Part shown: positions 1 through 6,516 of the stretch, piece after piece
Layout: each line of letters opens with the position of its first letter
Numbering within the stretch: the stretch's first letter is position 1
DNA from: Chitinophagaceae bacterium
GTDB lineage: Bacteria; Bacteroidota; Bacteroidia; Chitinophagales; Chitinophagaceae
Direction of reading: 5' to 3'
Assembly (NCBI GenBank): GCA_020853515.1
Contig: JADYYU010000345.1
Coordinates: forward strand, 1-8,028
DNA length: 8,028 nt
Notes under the pieces: generated by a model
Told to the model about the DNA's origin: nothing
The model's database searches: none
What the model saw: the letters and a program-made list of their open reading frames with translations, nothing else
Made by a program: the position numbers and the translations under genes

Positions 1-1
1 C

Positions 2-133
2 GGCAAAGAATACAAAAACGAAAGCGAAAAGCAACAGTTTTGGGTGAATTTAAAAAGGGCCTATGATTATTTTGAGGCCACGCACAAAACACTTCCGGTG
101 ATGTACGATGAAAAAGGCAATTACGCATTTTGA
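2..133 (+). CDS. C-terminal fragment of an unrecognised protein
   Basis: An open frame runs from the left edge to a TGA at 131-133 and gives the last 43 residues of a protein whose start lies outside the window. The fragment is hydrophilic, rich in Lys, Glu and Tyr, and ends in MYDEKGNYAF. There is no membrane segment, T9SS tail or motif I can assign. Codon use is ordinary and matches the neighbouring genes, which supports real coding despite the short length. It converges on bshB1 with only 11 bp between the two stop codons, and I see no terminator in that gap. I do not recognise the family. Confidence 0.6.
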   Translation, partial: GKEYKNESEKQQFWVNLKRAYDYFEATHKTLPVMYDEKGNYAF

Positions 134-144
134 TCCGCAAATAA

Positions 145-879
145 TTATGCAAAGGCAGGAAGTACCAGCTCATCGAAACTTTTAAGACCTAACTGACTGT
201 AAGCCGATATAAATCCTTCGCCGTACTTTACCCCAATTTTTTTACCCATCAGATCGTTCCGGTATTTCACCCGTGCGGTATATTCTTCATTTGATATATA
301 AGTGGCAGGCCCATCCAGACTGTCTTCCATAAACTGCGACCTGAAAGCCAGAATACAATCCATTTTCAGATCGATGGCGTCTGAAATATCCATCACAAAA
401 TCAGGCTCCAGATATTGATCCTGAATATAATTAAATACTTTTTTTGGCCGCCAGGGTTGCTGATTCACCCCGTCAAGTGTAGTTTCGATTTTTACCAAAC
501 CCGCATAAAAGCAAGCATCCCGCGTTAGCAGTGCAGCCCTGCCATGGTCAGGATGCCGGTCGCTTGGCGCATTGGCCAATACAATATTGGGCTGATATTT
601 TCGGATCATTTGTATGAGGGCACGCTGGTGCTCTTCATCATTTTTGAAAAAGCCATCGCGAAACTGCAGGTTTTCACGAACATCTAATTGCATGATAGCG
701 CTAGCAACGGCGCTTTCCTGTTTTCTGATCTCCACACTGCCCCGGCTGCCCAGTTCGCCTTGTGTCAGGTCTACGATGCCGGTTTTGTATCCCTTTTGTT
801 TATGCAATATGAGGGTACCGCTGCATGAAAGTTCTGCATCATCAGGATGGGCCGCAATGGCGAGTATGTCAAGTTTCAT
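145..879 (-). CDS. bshB1: Bacillithiol biosynthesis deacetylase BshB1 (PIG-L/LmbE family)
   Basis: This 244-residue cytoplasmic enzyme should remove the acetyl group from N-acetylglucosaminyl-malate to give glucosaminyl-malate, the second step of bacillithiol synthesis. The sequence shows the PIG-L zinc signature HPDDAE at residues 11-16 and the second metal motif RHPDH at 108-112. By analogy with characterised BshB proteins, H11, D14 and H112 would bind zinc and D13 would be the catalytic base. The family stretch QGELGSRGSVEIR at 40-52 and the C-terminal KYGEGF at 218-223 fit the BshB1 subfamily rather than generic LmbE proteins. The length is normal for BshB1. The start ATG at 877-879 is the first residue of the conserved MKLDILAIAAHPDD block, so the start is well supported. 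There is no Shine-Dalgarno sequence, and a promoter-like TACATTTA lies only 4 bp upstream. No other bacillithiol gene is visible here. Generic PIG-L deacetylase is the fallback call. Confidence 0.93.
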   Translation of the reverse strand: MKLDILAIAAHPDDAELSCSGTLILHKQKGYKTGIVDLTQGELGSRGSVEIRKQESAVASAIMQLDVRENLQFRDGFFKNDEEHQRALIQMIRKYQPNIVLANAPSDRHPDHGRAALLTRDACFYAGLVKIETTLDGVNQQPWRPKKVFNYIQDQYLEPDFVMDISDAIDLKMDCILAFRSQFMEDSLDGPATYISNEEYTARVKYRNDLMGKKIGVKYGEGFISAYSQLGLKSFDELVLPAFA

Positions 880-883
880 CTTG

Positions 884-891
884 TAAATGTA
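884..891 (-). promoter_or_regulatory. Possible -7 element for bshB1
   Basis: The minus strand reads TACATTTA, one base from the Bacteroidota TAnnTTTG -7 consensus, ending 4 bp before the bshB1 ATG. No TTG is found 17-23 bp upstream. If used, transcription would begin at or next to the start codon and give a leaderless mRNA. The call is weak because the -33 half is missing and the region is A/T-rich. Confidence 0.3.
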
Positions 892-1012
892 ATGAGGGGG
901 GCTCGAAAAAGGAGCATATTGAATAAAAAATTATATCAGCGATCGGCACTGTGAAGAGCTGCATGGTCCGGCTGAAATGCAGGACGAGATTTGCAGGGGG
1001 GGAGCAGGGCAT

Positions 1013-1051
1013 AAAAAAACGATTAGCTTCACTTTGCAATAAAACTAATCG
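1013..1051 (-). terminator. Intrinsic terminator of the cupredoxin-like gene
   Basis: On the minus strand, CGATTAG (1051-1045) and CTAATCG (1026-1020) form a perfect 7-bp stem with an 18-nt loop. It is followed directly by seven T (1019-1013). It begins 29 bp after the TAG stop of the 1080-1970 gene, as expected for a Rho-independent terminator of that gene. Confidence 0.8.
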
Positions 1052-1079
1052 CCCAAAATTAAAATTTAAAAAAAGCGTA

Positions 1080-1970
1080 CTACTCTTTTACCACCGTAGC
1101 GCTCATATATTCAATATTGTTCACATTGCGAACCGATACGATATATAAACCTTTTGGATAAGAGCCTGAATTTTCAAGGTGGATGTAATTATTACCTTCA
1201 GCAAAATTGTGTTTTTCTTTATACAATGTTCTTCCGGTAAAGTCGTAAACTGCTACAACACCTGCCCAGTTGCCCACTGATTGCATGCTGATATGAAAAT
1301 GATCTACATAAGGATTTGGCAGCAGGTTCAAAGTGTTTTTAGTGATCTTAATATCATTTTGCGCCAGACGAACCGGGGTATATTTTACCAGGTTATTTTC
1401 ATCCGTAATTTTTACACGATAGTAAACAAAGGGATGAGTGCCCATGTCGTCGAAATAATTGTACACAGAAGGCATATGATTAGCCGATACTGTAGTTACA
1501 TCTGTAAAATCGATGGCATTGCTGCTTCTTTGCAATACAAAATTCGCCAGATTTTCTTCTTTATCTGTTTTCCATTCGATTTTACAAATGCCTTTGTTTA
1601 CAGCTACATTGATATACTGCAGTTCGATTGGAAGAGGACCGTTTACTGTAATAGTGCCGCTCATGTTTATACCATGTACATCGCATAAATATGAATAAGT
1701 GCCGGTTAGGGTAAAAGTTTTAGAAAATACCCATGGAGCACCAGCCGGAGCACCGGAAAAAATATCTTCCGGATTTGTTGGAAACACTGCGGTTGTTCCG
1801 TTAATATTATGGAAACCTCCAGCATTGGTCCACTCTACCATATCGCCCTGATTGATCACCAGATTGGGAGGCGTAAAACTAAAATTGTTGACGATGACCG
1901 GAACAAGAGCCTGGGCCTTGGCATTGTAAAAAAAGAGAGTAGAAATTAATAAGGGTAGAATGTGTTTCAT
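1080..1970 (-). CDS. Secreted cupredoxin-like protein with T9SS type A sorting domain
   Basis: This 296-residue protein begins with a signal peptide (MKHILPLLIS onward, likely cleaved around residues 19-20, AKAQ). Residues about 22-110 form a plastocyanin/azurin-like domain. The probable type 1 copper ligands are all present: H54 (in GGFHNIN), C96, H99 and M103 (in YLCDVHGINM). Residues about 113-203 (IEWKTDKEENLANF, then VLQRSS, YYRVKI) resemble the fibronectin/Ig-like linker common in Bacteroidota exported proteins. Residues about 214-296 (LLPNPYVDHF, YDFTGRTLY, PKGLYIVSV) match a T9SS type A C-terminal sorting domain. The product should therefore cross the outer membrane and be anchored or released at the surface. 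Electron transfer or copper binding is inferred from the domain; the partner is unknown. It appears monocistronic, with its own promoter candidate and terminator. The start ATG directly precedes the signal peptide. Confidence 0.88.
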   Translation of the reverse strand: MKHILPLLISTLFFYNAKAQALVPVIVNNFSFTPPNLVINQGDMVEWTNAGGFHNINGTTAVFPTNPEDIFSGAPAGAPWVFSKTFTLTGTYSYLCDVHGINMSGTITVNGPLPIELQYINVAVNKGICKIEWKTDKEENLANFVLQRSSNAIDFTDVTTVSANHMPSVYNYFDDMGTHPFVYYRVKITDENNLVKYTPVRLAQNDIKITKNTLNLLPNPYVDHFHISMQSVGNWAGVVAVYDFTGRTLYKEKHNFAEGNNYIHLENSGSYPKGLYIVSVRNVNNIEYMSATVVKE

Positions 1971-2038
1971 AAGCTATTATTTTTAAAGTGAATGAATAAA
2001 AAGTCTATCTACAGCCAGTGGTTTTAAACACTGCACTA

Positions 2039-2070
2039 TAAAGATAGTGAGAGGTTTAACAAATTTGCAA
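2039..2070 (-). promoter_or_regulatory. Candidate promoter of the cupredoxin-like gene
   Basis: The minus strand has TTG (2070-2068), a 21-bp spacer, then TATCTTTA (2046-2039). This fits the Bacteroidota TTG-N17-23-TAnnTTTG pattern with one mismatch at the last base. It would give a leader of about 60 nt before the ATG at 1970. It lies downstream of the rpsA terminator, so the gene is probably transcribed independently of rpsA. Confidence 0.5.
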
Positions 2071-2092
2071 CATTTTGCGCAGTTTTTTTAAT

Positions 2093-2122
2093 AAAAAAAG
2101 ATCGCCGGTTGCCCGACGATCT
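2093..2122 (-). terminator. Intrinsic terminator of rpsA
   Basis: On the minus strand the arms at 2122-2113 and 2108-2099 pair over ten positions (AGATCG plus an inner CGG/CCG) with one internal mismatch and a 4-nt loop. A run of T's follows (2098-2093). The structure starts about 35 bp after the rpsA stop codon. The opposite side has only a short CTTTT run, so termination in the plus direction would be weaker. Confidence 0.83.
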
Positions 2123-2157
2123 CTTTTAATGTGTATTTATTCAGAAAATAAGAGGCC

Positions 2158-4131
2158 TTATTCGCCTGCGTCCATTTTCTTTTTCAGGTCGGCCAAAGCA
2201 CCGATATCACCTAAAGTAGCTTTTTCTACTTTTTGCTGTATGTTCTTCACAGCTTTTTTAGTGTTATCGCTTTCAATGCCCGCTTCTTTTCTTGCAGCTT
2301 CTTTTTCTTCTTCAATACCCTGTTCCCAAACTTTGGAATGTGATACCAGAATTCGCTTTTCGTTGCGATCAAACTCAAGGATCATAAACTGATTTGTCTC
2401 ATCAGTGGTGATCATCTTTTCGTCTGATTTTTTCAGGTGACGGGTAGGAGCAAATGCTTCCAGGCCATACTGTAACTGAATGATGCCACCTTTTTCTTCT
2501 TTACGAACCATTACACCATCGTGTACAGAACCGATCGGGAAGATAGACTCGAATGTATTCCAGGGATCTTCTTCGATTTGTTTGTGTCCGAGAGACAGTT
2601 TACGGGTTTCTTTGTCAACACCGAGTACAACTACCGGTAATTCATCACCTACTTTGGTAAAGTCGCTTGGGTGATTGAATCTCTTAACCCAGCTCAGGTC
2701 AGAAATGTGGATCATACCGCCAATGCCTGATTCGAGTTCAACAAACACACCATACGGGGTAAGATTTTTTACCACGCCGGTATGCTGACTGCCCACGGCA
2801 AATTTATTTTCGATTTCATCCCAAGGGTCTGCGGTCATTTTTTTGATCGAGAAGCTCATTTTGCGTTCGTCTTTGTCGATCGAAACGATCATTGCTTCAT
2901 GCTCGTCACCCATTTTAAAGAACTCTTTCGCATTGATCGGTTGGTTGCTCCAGGTAATTTCTGAAACGTGTACCAATCCTTCAATACCCGGTTCTACTTC
3001 CAGGAATGCGCCATAATCTTCAATATTCACAACTTTACCTTTTACTTTATTGCCTTCAGCAATGGTATCAGGCAATGTGTCCCAAGGATGCGGAGTTAAT
3101 TGTTTCAGACCCAGTGAAATACGTTTTTTCTCATCATCAAAATCCAGTACGGCAACGTTCAGTTTCTGACCGTTTTGCAATACTTCGCTTGGATGATTGA
3201 TACGTCCCCATGAAATATCGGTGATATACAACAAGCCGTCCAGACCGCCCAGATCGATAAATGCGCCGAAGTCGGTTACATTTTTGATGGTACCTTCAAG
3301 GATCTGTCCTTTTTCAAGTTTAGAGATGATTTCAGTACGTTGAGCTTCCAGATCGCTTTCGATCAGTGCTTTGTGTGATACCACGGCATTGCGGATGATC
3401 TCATTGATCTTCACAACTTTAAACTCCATGGTTTTGTTTACAAACTGATCGTAATCCGTTACCGGTTTTACGTCAATTTGTGAACCCGGTAAGAAAGTTT
3501 CCATACCATATAGATCTACGATCAAACCGCCTTTGGTTTTAGAAGTTACATAACCGGTTACGATTTCGCCTGTTTTGTAAACTTCTACGATTCTTTCCCA
3601 TGCACGTTGCTGACGGGCCAGTTTACGGCTGAGGTTCAGATGTCCGTCGCGGTCTTCTTTTTCTACGATCAATACTTCTATTTCATCACCTACTTTCACT
3701 TCAGCCAAGTCGCGGAATTCATTTAAAGAGATCAGACCGTCACTTTTGTAGCCGATATTTACCACTACATCTGTTTTTGTCAGACCCACGATCGTGCCAC
3801 TCACCATTTCGTTGTCGTTTACTGCTTTGAAGGTTTCTTCATACAGTTTGTCGTACGTTGCGCGGTCGTTTTTGTTGTAAATAGATACATTTCTTTTGTC
3901 TACGCTCCAGTCAAAATCATCATGTGCGCCGGCGTCAGCAAACTCATGTTTTGCAGTTGCGGTTTCTTTTTCAGCTTTTGCTTTTTTAGGGGCTTTTGGT
4001 TTTTCTTCTGATGCAGGTTGTGCAGCAGCAGTTTCTTCGGTTGCAGTAGTTTCTGCCACAGGAGTCGTATCCTGTACCGGTGTTACTTCTTCGTTTTGAA
4101 CGGCGTCGCCATTCGTTGTTGTTTCGTCCAT
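2158..4131 (-). CDS. rpsA: 30S ribosomal protein S1
   Basis: The protein carries six S1 (OB-fold) RNA-binding domains, at about residues 106-169, 187-254, 274-343, 359-430, 446-517 and 533-600, counting from the start chosen here. Domains 3-5 show the classical pattern, for example TDFGAFIDLGGLDGLLYITDISW and LTPYGVFVELESGIGGMIH in part, with HPW/DPW spacers between domains. Residues 1-65 are a low-complexity Thr/Glu/Ala/Pro/Lys stretch, and 601-657 form a charged, probably helical tail. S1 binds mRNA and delivers it to the 30S subunit. I place the start at ATG 4131 (MDETTTNG, 657 residues) because it follows an A-rich run. A longer in-frame start at 4152 would add only MRHKKKQ, much of it encoded by that A-rich run. 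No Shine-Dalgarno sequence precedes either start. The gene has its own terminator and a leader of roughly 90 nt. Confidence 0.96.
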   Translation of the reverse strand: MDETTTNGDAVQNEEVTPVQDTTPVAETTATEETAAAQPASEEKPKAPKKAKAEKETATAKHEFADAGAHDDFDWSVDKRNVSIYNKNDRATYDKLYEETFKAVNDNEMVSGTIVGLTKTDVVVNIGYKSDGLISLNEFRDLAEVKVGDEIEVLIVEKEDRDGHLNLSRKLARQQRAWERIVEVYKTGEIVTGYVTSKTKGGLIVDLYGMETFLPGSQIDVKPVTDYDQFVNKTMEFKVVKINEIIRNAVVSHKALIESDLEAQRTEIISKLEKGQILEGTIKNVTDFGAFIDLGGLDGLLYITDISWGRINHPSEVLQNGQKLNVAVLDFDDEKKRISLGLKQLTPHPWDTLPDTIAEGNKVKGKVVNIEDYGAFLEVEPGIEGLVHVSEITWSNQPINAKEFFKMGDEHEAMIVSIDKDERKMSFSIKKMTADPWDEIENKFAVGSQHTGVVKNLTPYGVFVELESGIGGMIHISDLSWVKRFNHPSDFTKVGDELPVVVLGVDKETRKLSLGHKQIEEDPWNTFESIFPIGSVHDGVMVRKEEKGGIIQLQYGLEAFAPTRHLKKSDEKMITTDETNQFMILEFDRNEKRILVSHSKVWEQGIEEEKEAARKEAGIESDNTKKAVKNIQQKVEKATLGDIGALADLKKKMDAGE

Positions 4132-4152
4132 TTGTTTTTTTTTGTGTCTCAT

Positions 4153-4185
4153 CTGTCATACTGAGTGAAGTTGAAGTATAGACAG
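4153..4185 (-). repeat. REP-like inverted repeat in the rpsA leader
   Basis: On the minus strand, CTGTC-T-ATACT (4185-4175) pairs with AGTAT-GACAG (4162-4153). This makes a 10-bp stem with one bulged T and a 12-nt loop. The 3' arm ends 21 nt before the chosen rpsA ATG and abuts the alternative ATG at 4152. From memory, its core (CTTCAACTTCACTCAGTATGACA, split here as CTTCAACTTCAC plus TCAGTATGACA) resembles a CTTCGACTTCGC-type intergenic repeat scattered through Bacteroidota genomes, with two G-to-A changes. The hairpin is seen directly; membership of a repeat family is unverified. Confidence 0.55.
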
Positions 4186-4225
4186 ATTGAACGGGTTAAT
4201 AAATATTGTTTAATAAAAAGGGCTG

Positions 4226-4233
4226 CAAAGGTA
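4226..4233 (-). promoter_or_regulatory. Candidate -7 element of rpsA
   Basis: The minus strand reads TACCTTTG, a perfect match to the Bacteroidota TAnnTTTG element. No TTG is present 17-23 bp upstream. Transcription from here would give a leader of about 90 nt before the ATG at 4131, including the inverted repeat at 4153-4185. The location between the upstream gene's stop and rpsA is right for an rpsA promoter. Confidence 0.5.
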
Positions 4234-4323
4234 AATTATTTTATGAATTATATGTGGATAACCCCTATTTATTCTAAAATTGGTTAGACGGGCTTATCTG
4301 GTAAGGAAGGGCTTTGCTGCCGC

Positions 4324-5868
4324 TTAGTGTTTGATCACTTTTTCACTGCGGAGCACCCGGTGGTTTGTATCTTTTAGCAGTAGCCAGTAAGAGCCGGCCG
4401 GCAATGTAGTACAGTCAATGGTTTCTACACGGTGTGTCTGCACTTTTTGAATGCCGGTCTCCAAAAGTTTACGGCCAGTGATGTCAGTCAGTTCACAGTA
4501 AATCGAAGTTGTGGCTGCTATTGTTATGTCGATGGTTAACTGTGTACTCACGGGATTTGGTGAAACACGCATGCTAATCTGCTTTTTTAAATCAGTGAGC
4601 TCATTGGGTGTGATAATAATTGTATCCACCCTTTTATACATACGAAACAATTCTTCTGCCGAAGAAGTGTCATTGAAAGCATTGAAGTACAGGCTACCAT
4701 TAAATTCTGTAAAAAATTTCGGATTACCGGGTGGTAGTCCGGGATTGATATCCCATACCTGATAAGGTGCATTATTGCTATCTTTAACCCACAATTCAGT
4801 GCCGCTGCTGGCTGAATGATTTGCAAAAAACAATTTATTATCCCATACTTTAAAGTAAGTGGGCAGACCGCTGACGCCCGCACCTGCACAATAAATGATA
4901 TTGGTGGTATTGGTTTGTGTATTATACTCGCCAAGGTTCATGTCATTATTGGCTTCGTTTGCACAAAAATAAACACAACCGTTATACCAAGTCGGAAATG
5001 CCTGATCGCTGGTATATATTCCCTGGGCCGGACCGGGATTGACATCCGTTAAGCGGGTGATGTTTACACCATCAAATTCATATAATTCCTTGCCATAAGA
5101 AGGTTCTGCGGCTACAAAATACAATTTATTATTGGCCACCATCAGTCCGGTAGGGTTCGAGGGCAGGTAGCCGGGATTGATATCGGCCACCAGATTCACC
5201 GCATTGATAGCCGGGTCATACGAATACAACTCAAGTCCGGTATTGCCTGCAGTGGTATCGTTACCATTACTGCCAGCAAAGTACAATTTGCCATTATATT
5301 CGGTAATAAAAGCGATCGTACTTGAATTGGCACCTGGATTAATATCGCTCAGGCATTGTGTAGTGTTTAAAACCGGATCGTGCACCCACAGTTCTGTGCC
5401 GGTAGCCGGCGAATTAGCCTGAAAATACAATTTATTATTGTAAGTCATAATATACATCGGAGCTGCACTGCCGGCGCCGGGGTTGATATCCATCACGATG
5501 ACGGGTATGTTCACGGCGTCATATTTATATAGTTCACGCCCGATCGCAAGAGCCAGTATCGGAATGTATAATTGGTTATTATACACGCCCATAGGTCGGT
5601 TGGTGCTGACGGCGCCATCACCAAATACGGCGGCACCCGCAACATTCGGACAAAGCACGGGGGTGGTATTGCCCGTCACCGAGAATATCTTATGCCCGTT
5701 AATGCCATCGTTGGCGAAAAAGTACAGGCTGCTATCGCAAACGGTCAGCCATCGGGGATTGCTTCCGGTGGATGGGTTTAAGTCAGAGACCATTTCAACC
5801 TGATAGGACTGGGCGTTTGAATAGTTGAATGCCAGCGCAAGCAGTATGAGAGCGTATATTTTTTTCAT
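4324..5868 (-). CDS. Secreted ELWxxDGT-type repeat protein with T9SS type A sorting domain
   Basis: This 514-residue protein starts with a signal peptide (MKKIYALILLALAFNYSNAQ, residues 1-20). Eight repeats of 47-54 residues follow (about 29-410). Each has a D(I/L/V)NPG turn, an NNKLYF-like strand and an ELW/ELY strand. LYF-type strands begin at residues 48, 100, 147, 195, 249, 299, 346 and 393. This is the ELWxxDGT repeat family, though here ELW is usually followed by xxD without GT. The copies around residues 73 and 325 have lost the DINPG turn. Eight such units would suit a beta-propeller; that is inference. Residues about 433-514 (VSPNP, LTDITGRKLLE, LPAGSYWLLL) are a T9SS type A sorting domain, so the product is exported to the surface. 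The frame is open 51 bp further upstream, but ATG 5868 begins the signal peptide, so I use it. Ligand and function are unknown. Confidence 0.88.
   Translation of the reverse strand: MKKIYALILLALAFNYSNAQSYQVEMVSDLNPSTGSNPRWLTVCDSSLYFFANDGINGHKIFSVTGNTTPVLCPNVAGAAVFGDGAVSTNRPMGVYNNQLYIPILALAIGRELYKYDAVNIPVIVMDINPGAGSAAPMYIMTYNNKLYFQANSPATGTELWVHDPVLNTTQCLSDINPGANSSTIAFITEYNGKLYFAGSNGNDTTAGNTGLELYSYDPAINAVNLVADINPGYLPSNPTGLMVANNKLYFVAAEPSYGKELYEFDGVNITRLTDVNPGPAQGIYTSDQAFPTWYNGCVYFCANEANNDMNLGEYNTQTNTTNIIYCAGAGVSGLPTYFKVWDNKLFFANHSASSGTELWVKDSNNAPYQVWDINPGLPPGNPKFFTEFNGSLYFNAFNDTSSAEELFRMYKRVDTIIITPNELTDLKKQISMRVSPNPVSTQLTIDITIAATTSIYCELTDITGRKLLETGIQKVQTHRVETIDCTTLPAGSYWLLLKDTNHRVLRSEKVIKH
4639..5784 (-). 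repeat. Eight-unit coding repeat region (ELWxxDGT-like)
   Basis: The repeats are visible in DNA as well as protein. The plus strand has an identical 19-mer, AAAATACAATTTATTATTG, at 5116-5134 and 5422-5440, exactly 306 bp (two repeat units) apart; it encodes NNKLYF on the minus strand. The 14-mer CCGGGATTGATATC recurs at 4739-4752 and 5171-5184, encoding DINPG, with near-copies around 5033, 5335 and 5478. Most units have diverged, so this is an old internal duplication rather than a recent expansion. Confidence 0.8.
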
Positions 5869-5875
5869 AGTGGTA

Positions 5876-5883
5876 CAAATGTA
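5876..5883 (-). promoter_or_regulatory. Candidate -7 element of the ELW-repeat gene
   Basis: The minus strand reads TACATTTG, a perfect TAnnTTTG match ending 7 bp before the ATG at 5868. No TTG lies 17-23 bp upstream. Transcription would begin within a few bases of the start codon, giving an almost leaderless mRNA. It faces away from the equivalent element at 5932-5939. Confidence 0.5.
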
Positions 5884-5931
5884 AAAAAATATATGCGATG
5901 TTTCCGTATCCCAAAACAAAAGTCGCTGCTG

Positions 5932-5939
5932 TATCTTTG
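5932..5939 (+). promoter_or_regulatory. Candidate -7 element of the cobalamin adenosyltransferase gene
   Basis: TATCTTTG matches TAnnTTTG perfectly and ends 10 bp before the ATG at 5950. The intervening bases are CCC followed by an A run. No TTG lies 17-23 bp upstream, so the -33 half is missing or divergent. The expected leader is only a few nucleotides and A-rich. Confidence 0.52.
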
Positions 5940-5949
5940 CCCAAAAAAA

Positions 5950-6510
5950 ATGTCTTTCAAAATATATACAAAAACGGGGGATACCGGAACAACTGCTTTA
6001 ATAGGCGGTACCCGAATACCCAAAAGCCATATCCGCATTGAAGCCTATGGCACCGTTGACGAATTAAATTCATGGCTTGGTATTGTAGCTGATATGCTTA
6101 CCGGTATGAAAAAGGAACAGGAAATTTTAAAAGAAATTCAAAACCGGCTTTTCACGGTAGGCTCATCCCTTGCCTGTGATCCGGATAAGGATACCAAAAT
6201 GATGATTCCTGATTTGAAAGATGAGGACGTCACTGTGCTCGAACTGGAAATAGACAGAATGGATGAAACCTTACCTGCGTTGAAAAATTTTGTATTGCCC
6301 GGTGGGAACCTCATCGCCTCAAACTGTCATGTCGCGCGTTGTGTATGTCGCAGGGCCGAACGCATTTGTGTGGCCATCATGGAGCACGGGCAATTTGTAG
6401 ATGAAAGGGTGATCATATATCTCAATCGTCTTTCTGATTATTTGTTTGCACTTTCACGCTTTATTCTGCATCAAAATAAAGGCGAAGAAACGATCTGGAA
6501 AGTTCGGTAG
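5950..6510 (+). CDS. pduO: Cob(I)yrinic acid a,c-diamide adenosyltransferase (PduO-type)
   Basis: This 186-residue cytoplasmic enzyme transfers the 5'-deoxyadenosyl group of ATP to cob(I)alamin or a cob(I)yrinic acid derivative, making adenosylcobalamin. The PduO-type signature is complete. The N-terminal ATP-binding segment is YTKTGDTGTTALIGG (6-20), followed by RIEAYGTVDELNSWLG (29-44). The helical core motif VCRRAER is at 132-138, and YLNRLSDYLFALSR is at 157-170. The length is normal for a single-domain enzyme. The frame is open to 5893, but ATG 5950 begins the conserved MSFKIYTKTGD block and follows an A run, so it is the likely start. The symbol is given by family (PduO/MMAB); there is no propanediol operon here, and the likely client is another B12 enzyme such as methylmalonyl-CoA mutase, which is inference. 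The gene converges on the sigma factor gene with a 6-bp gap. Confidence 0.95.
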   Translation: MSFKIYTKTGDTGTTALIGGTRIPKSHIRIEAYGTVDELNSWLGIVADMLTGMKKEQEILKEIQNRLFTVGSSLACDPDKDTKMMIPDLKDEDVTVLELEIDRMDETLPALKNFVLPGGNLIASNCHVARCVCRRAERICVAIMEHGQFVDERVIIYLNRLSDYLFALSRFILHQNKGEETIWKVR

Positions 6511-6516
6511 GCGGGC

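Noticed and set aside
4250..4300. TAACC...GGTTA inverted repeat as a terminator for the ELW-repeat gene.
   Set aside because: The stem is only 5 bp with a long loop and no T-run, and it sits closer to the rpsA promoter region; I see no convincing terminator there.
4587..4934. Minus-strand frame of 115 codons inside the ELW-repeat gene.
   Set aside because: It is a shifted frame of the same strand's repeat gene; the main frame has signal peptide, repeats and sorting domain, so there is no sign of a frameshift.
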